In this document: positions 7,819-15,910 of the stretch, one piece after another | Numbering within the stretch: position 1 is the first letter of the stretch | Layout of the letters: each line of letters starts with the position of its first letter | From: Streptomyces sp. NBC_00237 | GTDB taxonomy: Bacteria; Actinomycetota; Actinomycetes; Streptomycetales; Streptomycetaceae | DNA length: 64,000 bases | Direction of reading: 5' to 3' | Assembly: GCF_026342435.1 (NCBI RefSeq) | Contig: NZ_JAPEMT010000001.1 | Coordinates: 2,350,501 to 2,414,500 of the forward strand | Made by a program: the position numbers and the translations under genes | The notes under the pieces: model-generated | The model's database searches: none | Told to the model about the DNA's origin: nothing | Seen by the model: only the letters and a program-made list of their open reading frames with translations

Positions 7819-7881
7819 TCCCCGTACGGCGGCCACTCTTCCCCGTACGGCGGCCCCCGGTCCCCGTACGGCGGCTGCCGG
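7819..7881 (+). repeat. Three 21-bp tandem repeats before kstR2
   Basis: Three contiguous 21-bp units at 7819-7839, 7840-7860 and 7861-7881 each begin TCCCCGTACGGCGG and differ only in the last 7 bases. They fill the gap between ipdF and kstR2, ending 11 nt before the kstR2 GTG. Each unit contains a CGTACG palindrome. Function unknown; simple slippage or a regulatory array are both possible. Confidence 0.85.
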
Positions 7882-7892
7882 ACAATGAGCGG

Positions 7893-8507
7893 GTGCCTAC
7901 CAACAAGAAGTCCCAGGTGACCGCGTCACCCGAGCGCCGCCGTGAACTCCTCGACACCGCTGCCGAGGTGTTCGCCGCACAGGGGTACAACGCCACCACC
8001 GTCCGCAAGATCGCCGACGCGGCGGGCATGCTCGCCGGCAGCCTCTACTACCACTTCGATTCCAAGGAATCGATGCTCGACGAGATCCTCTCGACCTTCC
8101 TGACCGAGCTGTGGGAGGGCTACGACACCGTGCTCGCCTCCTCCCTCGACCCCAGGGAGACCATCGAGGCCCTCGTCACCGAGTCCTTCCGGGAGATCGA
8201 CCGGCACCGCGCCGCGGTCGCCATCTACCAGAAGGAGTCCCGCCACCTCTCCGCACAGCCCCGCTTCCACTACCTCGCCGACTCGCAGACCAAGTTCGAG
8301 AAGGCGTGGCTGGGGACGCTGGAGCGCGGAGTCGCCGACGGGGCCTTCCGGGACGACCTGGACATCCGCCTGACGTACCGCTTCGTGCGCGACACGGTGT
8401 GGGTGGCGGCGTCCTGGTACCGGCCCGGAGGTCAGCACAGCCCCGAGGAGATCGCCCGCCAGTACCTGTCGATGGTGCTGGACGGGATCGCCGTACGCAC
8501 CGAATGA
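7893..8507 (+). CDS. kstR2: TetR family repressor KstR2
   Basis: A 204-residue TetR regulator. The helix-turn-helix lies at about residues 12-58 (ERRRELLDTAAEVFAAQGYNATTVRKIADAAGM, then SLYYHFDSKESML). The ligand-domain motifs AIYQKESRHLSAQPRFHY and YRFVRDTVWVAASWYRPGG closely resemble mycobacterial KstR2, which represses the HIP degradation genes and is released by HIP-CoA. The GTG start at 7893 lacks a strong ribosome site. It lies inside the fadE30-ipdF-kstR2-fadA6 operon downstream of a KstR2-type operator, so it should be autoregulated. The second operator at 16708 would extend its control to the right block. An unusually well-supported regulator-operator pairing. Confidence 0.88.
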   Translation: MPTNKKSQVTASPERRRELLDTAAEVFAAQGYNATTVRKIADAAGMLAGSLYYHFDSKESMLDEILSTFLTELWEGYDTVLASSLDPRETIEALVTESFREIDRHRAAVAIYQKESRHLSAQPRFHYLADSQTKFEKAWLGTLERGVADGAFRDDLDIRLTYRFVRDTVWVAASWYRPGGQHSPEEIARQYLSMVLDGIAVRTE

Positions 8508-8534
8508 CCCTCATCTGAAGTGGAGTCGCCCGCC

Positions 8535-9692
8535 ATGGCCGAGGCATACATCGTCGAAGCGGTACGCACCCCCGTCGGACGGCGGAAGGGCGGCCTGGGC
8601 GCCGTCCACCCGGCTGACCTGGGCGCGCACGTCCTGAAGGCCCTCGTCGAGCGCTCCGGCGTCGACCCCTCCCTCGTCGAGGACGTCGTCTTCGGCTGTC
8701 TGGACACCGTCGGCCCGCAGGCCGGTGACATCGCCCGTACGTCATGGCTGGCGGCCGGGCTCCCCCAGGAGGTGCCGGGCGTGACCATCGACCGCCAGTG
8801 CGGCTCCTCGCAGCAGGCGGTGCACTTCGCCGCGCAGGGCGTCATGTCGGGCACGCAGGACCTGGTCGTCGCGGGCGGCACCCAGAACATGACCCAGATC
8901 CCGATCGCCTTCGCCTCCCGGCAGGCGGCGGAGCCGCTGGGCCTGTCGGAAGGTCCCTACGCGGGCTCGGAGGGCTGGCGCGCGCGGTACGGCGACGCGC
9001 CGGTGAACCAGTTCCACGGGGCGCAGCTGATCGCGGACACGTGGGGGATCACGCGGCGCGACATGGAGGAGTTCGCGCTCCGGTCGCACGAGCGGGCGCT
9101 GCGGGCGATCGACGAGGGGCGCTTCGAGCGGGAGACGGTGGCCTACGGCGAGGTGACCGTCGACGAGGGCCCTCGCCGTGACACCTCCCTGGAGAAGATG
9201 GCCGGGCTCAAGCCGGTGATGGAGGGCGGGACGATCACCGCGGCGTGCTCGTCGCAGGTGTCGGACGGGGCGGCGGCGATGCTGATCGCTTCGGAGCGGG
9301 CGGTACGGGAGTACGGGCTGACGCCTCGGGCCCGGATCCACCACCTGTCGGTGCGGGCCGAGGACCCGATCCGGATGCTGTCGGCGCCGATCCCCGCCAC
9401 GGCCCACGCCCTGAAGAAGACCGGGATGTCCCTCCAGGACATCGACCTGGTCGAGATCAACGAGGCGTTCGCGCCGGTGGCGCTGGCGTGGCTGAAGGAG
9501 ACGGGGGCGGACCCGGAGCGGGTGAACGTGAACGGCGGGGCGATCGCACTGGGGCACCCGCTCGGGGCGACGGGGGTGAAGCTGATGACGACCCTGCTGC
9601 ACGAGCTGGAGCGGACGGGCGGTCGGTACGGCTTGCAGACCATGTGCGAGGGGGGCGGGCAGGCGAACGTGACGATCATCGAGCGGCTGTAG
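8535..9692 (+). CDS. fadA6: Thiolase FadA6
   Basis: A 385-residue acetyl-CoA acyltransferase (MAEAYIVEAVRTPVGRRKGGL). The nucleophilic Cys is in TIDRQCGSSQQAVHFAAQGV near residue 90; the catalytic His is in GGAIALGHPLGATGVKL near residue 340; the second Cys is in TMCEGGGQANVTIIERL at the end. In mycobacteria FadA6 cleaves acetyl-CoA from the linear MeDODA-CoA after both rings are open. An in-frame ATG 15 nt upstream is less likely than the ATG at 8535, which has a tggag site 9 nt before it. It is the last gene of the kstR2 operon, followed by a 330-bp gap. Confidence 0.9.
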   Translation: MAEAYIVEAVRTPVGRRKGGLGAVHPADLGAHVLKALVERSGVDPSLVEDVVFGCLDTVGPQAGDIARTSWLAAGLPQEVPGVTIDRQCGSSQQAVHFAAQGVMSGTQDLVVAGGTQNMTQIPIAFASRQAAEPLGLSEGPYAGSEGWRARYGDAPVNQFHGAQLIADTWGITRRDMEEFALRSHERALRAIDEGRFERETVAYGEVTVDEGPRRDTSLEKMAGLKPVMEGGTITAACSSQVSDGAAAMLIASERAVREYGLTPRARIHHLSVRAEDPIRMLSAPIPATAHALKKTGMSLQDIDLVEINEAFAPVALAWLKETGADPERVNVNGGAIALGHPLGATGVKLMTTLLHELERTGGRYGLQTMCEGGGQANVTIIERL

Positions 9693-9839
9693 GGGCGGGC
9701 TCGACGGGGCGTGCGGGTGCGAGCGGGAAGCGGCCCGCAGCGTGGCGCACGGGTGAACACGCGGTGGCGCGGAAGGGGCGACAGGCCGTGCGGCGCCTGA
9801 CCGGGCACGATCCACCGCGCGCCTGGCCCGGGGGCGTGC

Positions 9840-10024
9840 TACGGTAAGCGAGTTGCAGTTTTGGTACCCATGAACTTTATGTGCGCCTGACGAGAACTTC
9901 GGCAGGTGCACATTTGTTTTTCCGGTCATTGCCGGTTTCCGGCTCTCCGGATGGGGTCATTGCGGCGACGAGGAATTCGTAAAGTGCGAATTTCCGGCTC
10001 TGCCCCTGTTTTAGGAGATTTAAA
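9840..10024 (+). promoter_or_regulatory. Promoter and long 5' leader of cold-shock gene
   Basis: A TACGGT -10-like box (9840-9845) is followed by about 170 nt of clearly lower-GC sequence up to the cold-shock ATG. The leader contains short inverted repeats (for example GGAATTCG with CGAATTTCC, 9980-10004) and ends in an excellent TAGGAGAT ribosome site. Long structured leaders are usual for cspA-type mRNAs, whose folding controls translation at low temperature. No good -35 box was seen. The rest of the gap (9693-9839) shows no gene. Confidence 0.5.
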
Positions 10025-10228
10025 ATGGCTACTGGCACCGTGAAGTGGTTCAACTCGGAAAAGGGCTTCGGCTTCATTGAGCAGGACGGCGGCGGCGCCG
10101 ACGTCTTCGCCCACTACTCCAACATCGCCACCTCGGGCTTCCGTGAGCTCCAGGAAGGCCAGAAGGTTTCCTTCGACGTCACGCAGGGCCAGAAGGGCCC
10201 GCAGGCGGAGAACATCGTCCCGGCCTAG
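10025..10228 (+). CDS. Cold-shock protein (CspA family)
   Basis: A 67-residue cold-shock domain protein. It carries RNP1 (KGFGFIE) and RNP2 (DVFAHYS), the nucleic-acid binding motifs of the five-stranded OB fold, after the canonical start [14 protein letters not shown]. It acts in the cytoplasm as an RNA chaperone. The ribosome site taggagat is optimally placed. A strong terminator follows at 10253 and a DEAD-box helicase starts 130 nt downstream. The pairing of a cold-shock protein with an RNA helicase suggests a joint role in unfolding RNA at low temperature. Confidence 0.97.
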   Translation: MATGTVKWFNSEKGFGFIEQDGGGADVFAHYSNIATSGFRELQEGQKVSFDVTQGQKGPQAENIVPA

Positions 10229-10252
10229 TCTGCCCGGACGCGCGAAGCCTCT

Positions 10253-10289
10253 AGCCGGGGCCCGCACCGTGAAGGTGCGGGCCCCGGCT
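10253..10289 (+). terminator. Terminator of cold-shock gene
   Basis: A perfect 16-bp stem (AGCCGGGGCCCGCACC, 10253-10268, paired with 10274-10289) with a 5-nt loop lies 25 nt after the csp stop and is followed by TGCGTTGTGTT. This is a strong intrinsic terminator, separating csp from the helicase or attenuating read-through. Confidence 0.85.
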
Positions 10290-10358
10290 TGCGTTGTGTT
10301 CCCCCCGTTCCTCCCTCTCGCACCCCAAAGGTGTCCCCAGGAAGAAGGCATTTACTGC

Positions 10359-12089
10359 ATGACCCGTTTCGAACGATCCTCCTCCGAGCGCACCGGCCGT
10401 CCGGCGCGCAACCGACCGTCGAGTGCCGCCCCGTCCCGGGGCCGCGGCAAGGCTTCGACGAAGCATTCCGGCAAGGGCCCCGCCCGCCGGTCCACGCCGC
10501 CCACGGGTGAATTCGCACTGCCGGAGACCATCACCCCCGCGCTGCCGTCGGTCGAGACTTTCGAAGCGCTGGACATGCCCGCCGCACTCCTCAAGACCCT
10601 CGCCGCACAGGGGGTGACGGAGCCGTTCCCGATCCAGGGCGCGACCCTCCCGAACTCGCTCGCGGGCCGGGACATCCTGGGCCGGGGCCGCACGGGCTCC
10701 GGCAAGACGCTGGCCTTCGGTCTGGCGCTGCTGTCCCGTACGGCGGGCCGCAGGGCCGAGCCGCACGCGCCGCTCGCCCTCGTCCTCGTACCGACGCGCG
10801 AGCTGGCGCAGCAGGTCACGGACGCGCTGACGCCGTACGCGACCTCGGTCAACCTGCGCCTCACCACGGTCGTCGGCGGCATGTCGATCACCAAGCAGTC
10901 GAACGCGCTGCGCCGTGGCGCGGAAGTCCTGGTGGCCACCCCCGGCCGCCTCAAGGACCTCATCGAGCGCGGCGACGCCCGTCTCGACCAGGTCGCCATC
11001 ACCGTCCTCGACGAGGCCGACCAGATGGCCGACATGGGCTTCATGCCGCAGGTCGTCGCGCTGCTCAAGCAGGTCGAGCCGGGCGGTCAGCGGATGCTCT
11101 TCTCCGCGACCCTCGACAAGAACATCGACAAGCTCGTCAAGATGTTCCTGACCGACCCGGTCGTGCACTCGGTCGACCCGTCCGCGGGCGCCGTCACGAC
11201 GATGGAGCACCACGTGCTCTACGTCATGGACGAGACCGAGAAGAAGGCCGTCGCGGCGCGGATCGCGGCCCGCGAAGGCCGCGTGATCATGTTCGTGGAC
11301 ACCAAGCGTGCCGCCGACCGCTTCGCCAAGCGGCTGCTGGCCGCAGGCGTCTACGCGGCGGCCCTGCACGGCGGCCGCTCGCAGCCGCAGCGCAACCGCA
11401 CCCTGGAGCAGTTCAAGAACGGCCAGGTCACGGCCCTCGTCGCGACGAACGTCGCGGCGCGCGGCATCCACGTCGACGACCTCGACCTGGTCGTCAACGT
11501 CGACCCGCCGACCGACCACAAGGACTACCTGCACCGAGGTGGCCGTACGGCCCGCGCCGGTGAGTCCGGTGTCGTCGTCACCCTCGTCCTCCCCGAGGAG
11601 AAGCGGGAGATGACCCGTCTGATGAGCGACGCGGGCATCGCGCCGCACACCGCGCGGGTCAAGTCCACCGACGAGGAACTGGCGACCATCACGGGCGCGC
11701 GCGAGCCGTCCGGTGTCGCGGTCGTCGTCGAGGTCCCGGTCCCCGTCCAGCAGCAGGCCGCGAAGCGCCGGCCCTCGTCCTCCTCGGACGGGCGCAGCCG
11801 GACGCGGGGCCGTCGCGGGGGTTCCGGCGCCGGTGCGGGTGCCCCGGGCGCTTCGGCGGGCGGACGCCCGGCACGCGCCGGGGCGTCGGCGGGCGGCGGC
11901 CAGTCCCGAGGAGCGGGCCAGTCCCGCGCCGGGGGCGGCCAGGCGCGCAGCGGAGCGGGACAGGCTTCCCGTACGGGAGGCCAGTCGCGGGCCGGCTCGG
12001 GGCAGTCCCGCGCCGGAGCAGGCCAGGGCCAGTCCGGCGGCCAGCGCCGTCAGGGCGGCGGCCAGGGCGGGCGTCGTTCCGCAGCCTGA
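10359..12089 (+). CDS. DEAD-box ATP-dependent RNA helicase
   Basis: A 576-residue helicase. The start MTRFERSSSERTGRPARNRP has a gaagaagg site upstream. Motifs in order: Q motif region FPIQGATLP, motif I GRTGSGKT near residue 112, Ia PTRELAQQ, Ib TPGR, II DEADQMADMG (DEAD box variant DEAD-Q), III SATL, IV MFVDTKRAAD, V VATNVAARGIHVDD, VI HRGGRTARAG. Both the N-terminal 50 residues and the last 110 are basic and disordered; the C-tail is built of repeated GQSRAG/GGQ units and likely binds RNA. It unwinds RNA duplexes. The position after a cold-shock gene suggests a DeaD/RhlE-like cold-adaptation role. Confidence 0.95.
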   Translation: MTRFERSSSERTGRPARNRPSSAAPSRGRGKASTKHSGKGPARRSTPPTGEFALPETITPALPSVETFEALDMPAALLKTLAAQGVTEPFPIQGATLPNSLAGRDILGRGRTGSGKTLAFGLALLSRTAGRRAEPHAPLALVLVPTRELAQQVTDALTPYATSVNLRLTTVVGGMSITKQSNALRRGAEVLVATPGRLKDLIERGDARLDQVAITVLDEADQMADMGFMPQVVALLKQVEPGGQRMLFSATLDKNIDKLVKMFLTDPVVHSVDPSAGAVTTMEHHVLYVMDETEKKAVAARIAAREGRVIMFVDTKRAADRFAKRLLAAGVYAAALHGGRSQPQRNRTLEQFKNGQVTALVATNVAARGIHVDDLDLVVNVDPPTDHKDYLHRGGRTARAGESGVVVTLVLPEEKREMTRLMSDAGIAPHTARVKSTDEELATITGAREPSGVAVVVEVPVPVQQQAAKRRPSSSSDGRSRTRGRRGGSGAGAGAPGASAGGRPARAGASAGGGQSRGAGQSRAGGGQARSGAGQASRTGGQSRAGSGQSRAGAGQGQSGGQRRQGGGQGGRRSAA

Positions 12090-12111
12090 TCAGGCAGCAG
12101 TACGTGCATGA

Positions 12112-12144
12112 GGGAGGGGCCCGTCCACCGGACGAGCCCCTCCC
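12112..12144. terminator. Bidirectional terminator hairpin
   Basis: Arms GGGAGGGGC (12112-12120) and GCCCCTCCC (12136-12144) flank an inner CGTCC/GGACG stem. The hairpin lies between the convergent helicase and phosphatase genes. Confidence 0.7.
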
Positions 12145-12204
12145 GTGCGTCAGGAGGCCGACGGCACGTCAAGTAGCGCTGGATCCAGGACTGCTGACGG
12201 AGCG

Positions 12205-13176
12205 TCAGCCGAGGAGGCGGTCCTGGAGGCGGGCGACGGCGCGGTGGTCCAGGCCCAGGCCCTTCCTGAGGTACCCGTGCAGGGAGCCGTACCGCTTGCG
12301 GACCTCCGCGAGAGCCGTGTCGAGGTACTCGTCACGCACCTCCTGGAGGGGGATCAGCAGGTCGGGGTTCTGCATCAGCCCGGCCTGCTTCAGTCCGTCG
12401 CGGACCTTCTTGTCGGCCGCCGCCCGGATCGTGTTCGAAGCGAGGTAGTCGCGGCGGGCCGTCTGCTCCGGGACGCCCAGCGCCCGCAGCAGCACGTACG
12501 CCGTCCAGCCCGTGCGGTCCTTGCCCGAGGTGCAGTGGAAGAGCACGGCGGAGCGCGACGAGCTGCGGGCGACGTCCTGGAAGGTCTTCGCGAACTGCGC
12601 CGTGTTGGCGGGGTCGCTGATCAGCGTCCCGTACACCCGCTTCATCAGGTCGGAGCCCTTGGTCCCGCCGAGCGCGGCCTCCTGCTTCACCGGGTCCCTG
12701 GTGGCGATGGCCGCCGCCATCTGCCCGTAGAGACCACTGTCGTCGACCGGGCGGGCGGTGGCGGAGAGCCCGGCGGGCAGCCGGTCCGGGCCGTCGTACT
12801 GGACCTCCACCGGGACGCGGTAGTCGATCACTTTGCCGAGCCGCAGCCCCGCGAGGGTCGCGAGGTCGGGGTCGGTGAGCTTGCCGAGGGCGTCCGCCCG
12901 GTAGACCGTCCCGTACCGGACCCTGTCGCCGCCGTACGTGCGGTAGCCGCCCACGTCGCGGACGTTGACCGCGCCCTGGAGGGGTATCTGCCGGATCCCC
13001 TCCCCGTGCTGCCCGTGGCCGTGGCCGTACGCGGAGCTGTACGAGGCCGGGGCCGACGGCGCGTCGGCGAGCGCCGTGCCGGGCAGCGCCCCGAGCGCCA
13101 GGGCGCCGACGGCCGCGCCCGCAGCCAGCCGTACTCGATTGCGGCTCGTGCGGCTCGTGCGGCTCATGCGACTCAT
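12205..13176 (-). CDS. Secreted tyrosine/serine phosphatase
   Basis: A 323-residue exported protein phosphatase. After a basic MSRMSRTSRTSRNR leader comes a hydrophobic signal (LAAGAAVGALALGALPGTALA) with cleavage near residue 37. A His/Gly linker leads to NVRDVGGYRTYGGDRVRYGTVYRADAL, the conserved N-block of the tyrosine phosphatase family 3. The P-loop VLFHCTSGKDRTGW, with the catalytic Cys near residue 214, follows. It should hydrolyse phosphate from protein or other phospho-esters outside the membrane. The palindrome GCTGACG-GAG-CGTCAGC (12193-12209) spans its stop codon. The gene separates the cold-shock/helicase pair from the ipd operon and has no evident link to either. Confidence 0.9.
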   Translation of the reverse strand: MSRMSRTSRTSRNRVRLAAGAAVGALALGALPGTALADAPSAPASYSSAYGHGHGQHGEGIRQIPLQGAVNVRDVGGYRTYGGDRVRYGTVYRADALGKLTDPDLATLAGLRLGKVIDYRVPVEVQYDGPDRLPAGLSATARPVDDSGLYGQMAAAIATRDPVKQEAALGGTKGSDLMKRVYGTLISDPANTAQFAKTFQDVARSSSRSAVLFHCTSGKDRTGWTAYVLLRALGVPEQTARRDYLASNTIRAAADKKVRDGLKQAGLMQNPDLLIPLQEVRDEYLDTALAEVRKRYGSLHGYLRKGLGLDHRAVARLQDRLLG

Positions 13177-13206
13177 GAGGTCAACTCCCTTGAGGATGGG
13201 ACGGAT

Positions 13207-14307
13207 TCACCCTGGTGTCGGCAGGGTGCGGAGTGCGCGCAGCTCTCCGAGTGCGGCTTCGGCCTCGGTCATGACACGTGCCACTAGCTCGGCGCAGCTC
13301 GGCAGGTCCTCGATCAGGCCGACCACCTGCCCCGACGCCATGACGCCGAGATCGGTGCGGCCGTCGACCATCGAAGCCTTCAGCAACATGGGGGTGTTCG
13401 CGGCCAACAGAACCTGACTCCAGGACAAACTCTTGCCGTGCTTCATGGCGAGCCCGTCACGGACCATCTGCGCCCAGCTCAGCCCGGAGACCTTCCGGAA
13501 GGACGCCGCGCGCACCACCGCCTGCGCCAGCGCCCTCGCCCGCCCGGACTTCTCCAGGGCCTCCACCAGCTCCGAGCGGAGCATCCGGTGCGGAAGCCCG
13601 TCGACGGCGGTCGTCACGGTCACGTCCCTGACCGTCGCCCGGAGATACTTCGCCTTCACCGCGTCCGGCACCGTCGAGTCCGACGTGAGCAGGAAGCGGG
13701 TGCCCATGGCGACACCGGCCGCCCCGTAGGCGAGCGCGGCGACCAGCCCCCGCCCGTCGTGGAAGCCGCCCGCCGCGACCACCGGAATGTCCACGGCATC
13801 CACCACCTGCGGCAGCAGTACGGTCGTCGCCACGTCCCCGGTGTGCCCGCCGCCCTCGCCGCCCTGCACGATGACGGCGTCGGCGCCCCACGCGGCGACC
13901 TTCTCCGCGTGCCGCTTCGCCCCGATGGAGGGGATGACGACGACTCCGGCGTCCTTCAGTTCCGCGATCAGTTCGCGCGACGGGGCGAGCGCGAAGGACG
14001 CCACCCTCACGCCCTCCTCGACGATGATCCGTACGCGCTCCCGCGCGTCCCCCGCGTCCGCCCGCAGATTCACCCCGAACGGCTCGCCGGTACGGGACCT
14101 GACCTCCCGCACCGCCGCCCTCAGCTGCTCGACGGTCATCGTCGCGGAGGCGAGGATGCCGAGCGCCCCCGCGTTCGCGGTCGCGGACACCAGCCGGGGC
14201 CCCGCCACCCACCCCATGCCGGTCTGCACGAGGGGATGCCGGACGCCGACGAGCCGGGTGAACGCGGTCTCCATCAGGGGCGGTTGGGGTACCGCCTGCC
14301 CGCTCAT
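13207..14307 (-). CDS. ipdC: Flavin-dependent oxidoreductase IpdC (nitronate monooxygenase-like)
   Basis: A 366-residue TIM-barrel FMN protein of the 2-nitropropane dioxygenase family. Signature blocks are HPLVQTGMGWVAGPRLVSATANAGALGIL at the start, GADAVIVQGGEGGGHTG near residue 150 for phosphate/FMN binding, and VVAAGGFHDGRGLVAALAYGAAGVAMGTRFLLTSDS near 190. Its ATG overlaps the ipdB stop by 4 nt, and it is the last gene of echA20-ipdA-ipdB-ipdC. In mycobacteria IpdC is an NADH-dependent flavin enzyme needed before hydrolytic ring opening in HIP-CoA degradation. Without this context it would be called a nitronate monooxygenase; the operon makes IpdC much more likely. Confidence 0.87.
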   Translation of the reverse strand: MSGQAVPQPPLMETAFTRLVGVRHPLVQTGMGWVAGPRLVSATANAGALGILASATMTVEQLRAAVREVRSRTGEPFGVNLRADAGDARERVRIIVEEGVRVASFALAPSRELIAELKDAGVVVIPSIGAKRHAEKVAAWGADAVIVQGGEGGGHTGDVATTVLLPQVVDAVDIPVVAAGGFHDGRGLVAALAYGAAGVAMGTRFLLTSDSTVPDAVKAKYLRATVRDVTVTTAVDGLPHRMLRSELVEALEKSGRARALAQAVVRAASFRKVSGLSWAQMVRDGLAMKHGKSLSWSQVLLAANTPMLLKASMVDGRTDLGVMASGQVVGLIEDLPSCAELVARVMTEAEAALGELRALRTLPTPG

Positions 14308-15059
14308 ACCGGCTTCACCTCGCGGTCGCGGGTGTTCTTCGGGTCGACGACCTCACGGATCAGCCGCAGCTCTTTCGCCGTCGGCTCACGGGTGTACGGA
14401 ACGTCCTCGGGAACCGTCAGCGTGAAGCCGGTGGCCGCCCGGACCTCCTCCACGGTGACGCCCGGGTGCAGCGAGGCGAGCCGCATCGCGTGGTCGGGCG
14501 TCGCGAAGTCGAAGACCCCGAGATCGCTGACGACGCGCGGCAGTCGGTGGTAGCGGGTCGCGGCAGGACCGGCCGCCGCCGCACTGTCGTAACCGACCCC
14601 GCAGATCATGTCGACCTTCTCGACGAAGACCCGCGTCGAGTGCTTCGGCACCCAGTAACTCGTCGGATTGTTCAGGGTGTTGACCGGCGCACCCCGCACG
14701 CCCAGCAACTGCCGCGCGGGCCGCTCCCAGTCGCCGATGCAGGAGATGTTCTGGTTGCCGAACCGGTCGATCTGGCTCGCGCCCATCATCACGTGCCGCT
14801 TGCCGCCGGTGACCATGGTCAGGTGGTGGCGGTACGGCAGCCAGCCCTCGACCGTCCCGTCGAGGCCGACGATCAGGGCCTCGCCGTCGGTGAGGAGGAG
14901 GTCGGGGGAGAAGGTGCGCTTGGCGAGGCGCGCGCCGATGCCGGGGACGATCCCCATCGGGCTGGCCAGGACCTCGCCGTTGTCGCGCCACGCCTCGGCG
15001 CAGGCGATCACGCAGTACTCGGCGCGGGAGGCGGTGGACGTGGGGGATGTCGTGGTCAC
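14304..15059 (-). CDS. ipdB: IpdB, beta subunit of ring C hydrolase (CoA-transferase fold)
   Basis: A 251-residue CoA-transferase family beta subunit starting at a GTG (VTTTSPTSTASRAEYCVIACAEAWRDNGE) that overlaps the ipdA stop (GTGA). Visible blocks: ASPMGIVPGIGARLAKRTFSPDLLLTDGEA, VMMGASQIDRFGNQNISCIGDWERP, and CGVGYD near residue 170. Although the fold is that of glutaconate CoA-transferase, mycobacterial IpdAB is a hydrolase that opens the last steroid ring (COCHEA-CoA to MeDODA-CoA). It is translationally coupled at both ends (ATGA to ipdC). The pairing with ipdA and echA20 supports the hydrolase role over an ordinary CoA-transferase. Confidence 0.88.
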   Translation of the reverse strand: MTTTSPTSTASRAEYCVIACAEAWRDNGEVLASPMGIVPGIGARLAKRTFSPDLLLTDGEALIVGLDGTVEGWLPYRHHLTMVTGGKRHVMMGASQIDRFGNQNISCIGDWERPARQLLGVRGAPVNTLNNPTSYWVPKHSTRVFVEKVDMICGVGYDSAAAAGPAATRYHRLPRVVSDLGVFDFATPDHAMRLASLHPGVTVEEVRAATGFTLTVPEDVPYTREPTAKELRLIREVVDPKNTRDREVKPV

Positions 15060-15910
15060 TTCGCCTGCTCCTCGTGCCAGTTCTCCACTGCGGTCCGGTA
15101 CGCCGACTCGTCCCCGCCGGACAGGAAGCGCTCGGCGAACTCGGGCCACGGGGTGGTGGCGTACAGCTCCTGGAAGGCTTCGTCGCGCCCGTAGTCGGGG
15201 GCGCAGGTGGTGAAGTGCGCGCCGTTCGGGGTCTCCACGACGCCGGTGACGGAGGTCCGCTTCAGCAGCAGCGACTGCGGGGCGGCCTCCTTCGTCAGCT
15301 CGGCCGTGTCGACGATCCGCTCGCACGACACGTACGCCTCGTCCGCCGCCTCGCAGAAGAGGTCGTCGAAGTACGGGTCCTGGCCCAGGTACTGCCCGTT
15401 GCCGAGCCGGTCGGCGCGGTTCATGTGGACCAGGGCCGCGTCCAGGCACAGGGCGGGCATCGCGACGAAGGTCTCCCCGTCCTCGTACGGCGAAGTGACC
15501 GTACGGAGAAGGGGGTTGACCCGCATCACGTCCGAGCCGATCCCGGCCCGCACGGGCAGGAAGGGCAGGCGGTTCGCGGCGGCGTGCAGTCCCCACATGA
15601 ACATCGCCTCGTCGACCTCGGTCAGCTCGAACGCGCCCTCCTGGCGGGCGGTGCGGAAGTGCGGCTCCAGGGCGACGGAGTCGAGCGTCACGAACGCCGT
15701 GACCACCTTGCGGAGCTTCCCGGCGGCGGCGAGGAGGCCGACGTCGGGACCGCCGTACGAGACGACGGTGAGGTCGGTGAGGTCGCTGCGCAGAACGGCC
15801 CGCACCAGCGCCATCGGCTTGCGGCGCGAGCCCCAGCCGCCGATCCCGATCGTCATGCCGCTGCGCAGGCGGGAGACGACCTCTTCGGGGGTCATCGTCT
15901 TGTCGGTCAC
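15056..15910 (-). CDS. ipdA: IpdA, alpha subunit of ring C hydrolase (CoA-transferase fold)
   Basis: A 284-residue alpha subunit: MTDKTMTPEEVVSRLRSGMTIGIGGWGSRRKPMALVRAVL is the conserved CoA-transferase N-block with the glycine-rich GIGGWG loop. EGAFELTEVDEAMFMWGLHAAANRLPFLPVRAGIGSD near residue 95-130 is the second block. It overlaps echA20 (ATGA) and ipdB (GTGA) by 4 nt each. With IpdB it should form the heteromeric hydrolase that opens ring C of the HIP-CoA intermediate. Expected control is by KstR2 through 16708-16727. Confidence 0.88.
   Translation of the reverse strand: MTDKTMTPEEVVSRLRSGMTIGIGGWGSRRKPMALVRAVLRSDLTDLTVVSYGGPDVGLLAAAGKLRKVVTAFVTLDSVALEPHFRTARQEGAFELTEVDEAMFMWGLHAAANRLPFLPVRAGIGSDVMRVNPLLRTVTSPYEDGETFVAMPALCLDAALVHMNRADRLGNGQYLGQDPYFDDLFCEAADEAYVSCERIVDTAELTKEAAPQSLLLKRTSVTGVVETPNGAHFTTCAPDYGRDEAFQELYATTPWPEFAERFLSGGDESAYRTAVENWHEEQAK

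Noticed and set aside
13207..14307. Stand-alone nitronate monooxygenase role
   Set aside because: The 4-nt overlap with ipdB and the complete echA20-ipdABC order make IpdC more likely.
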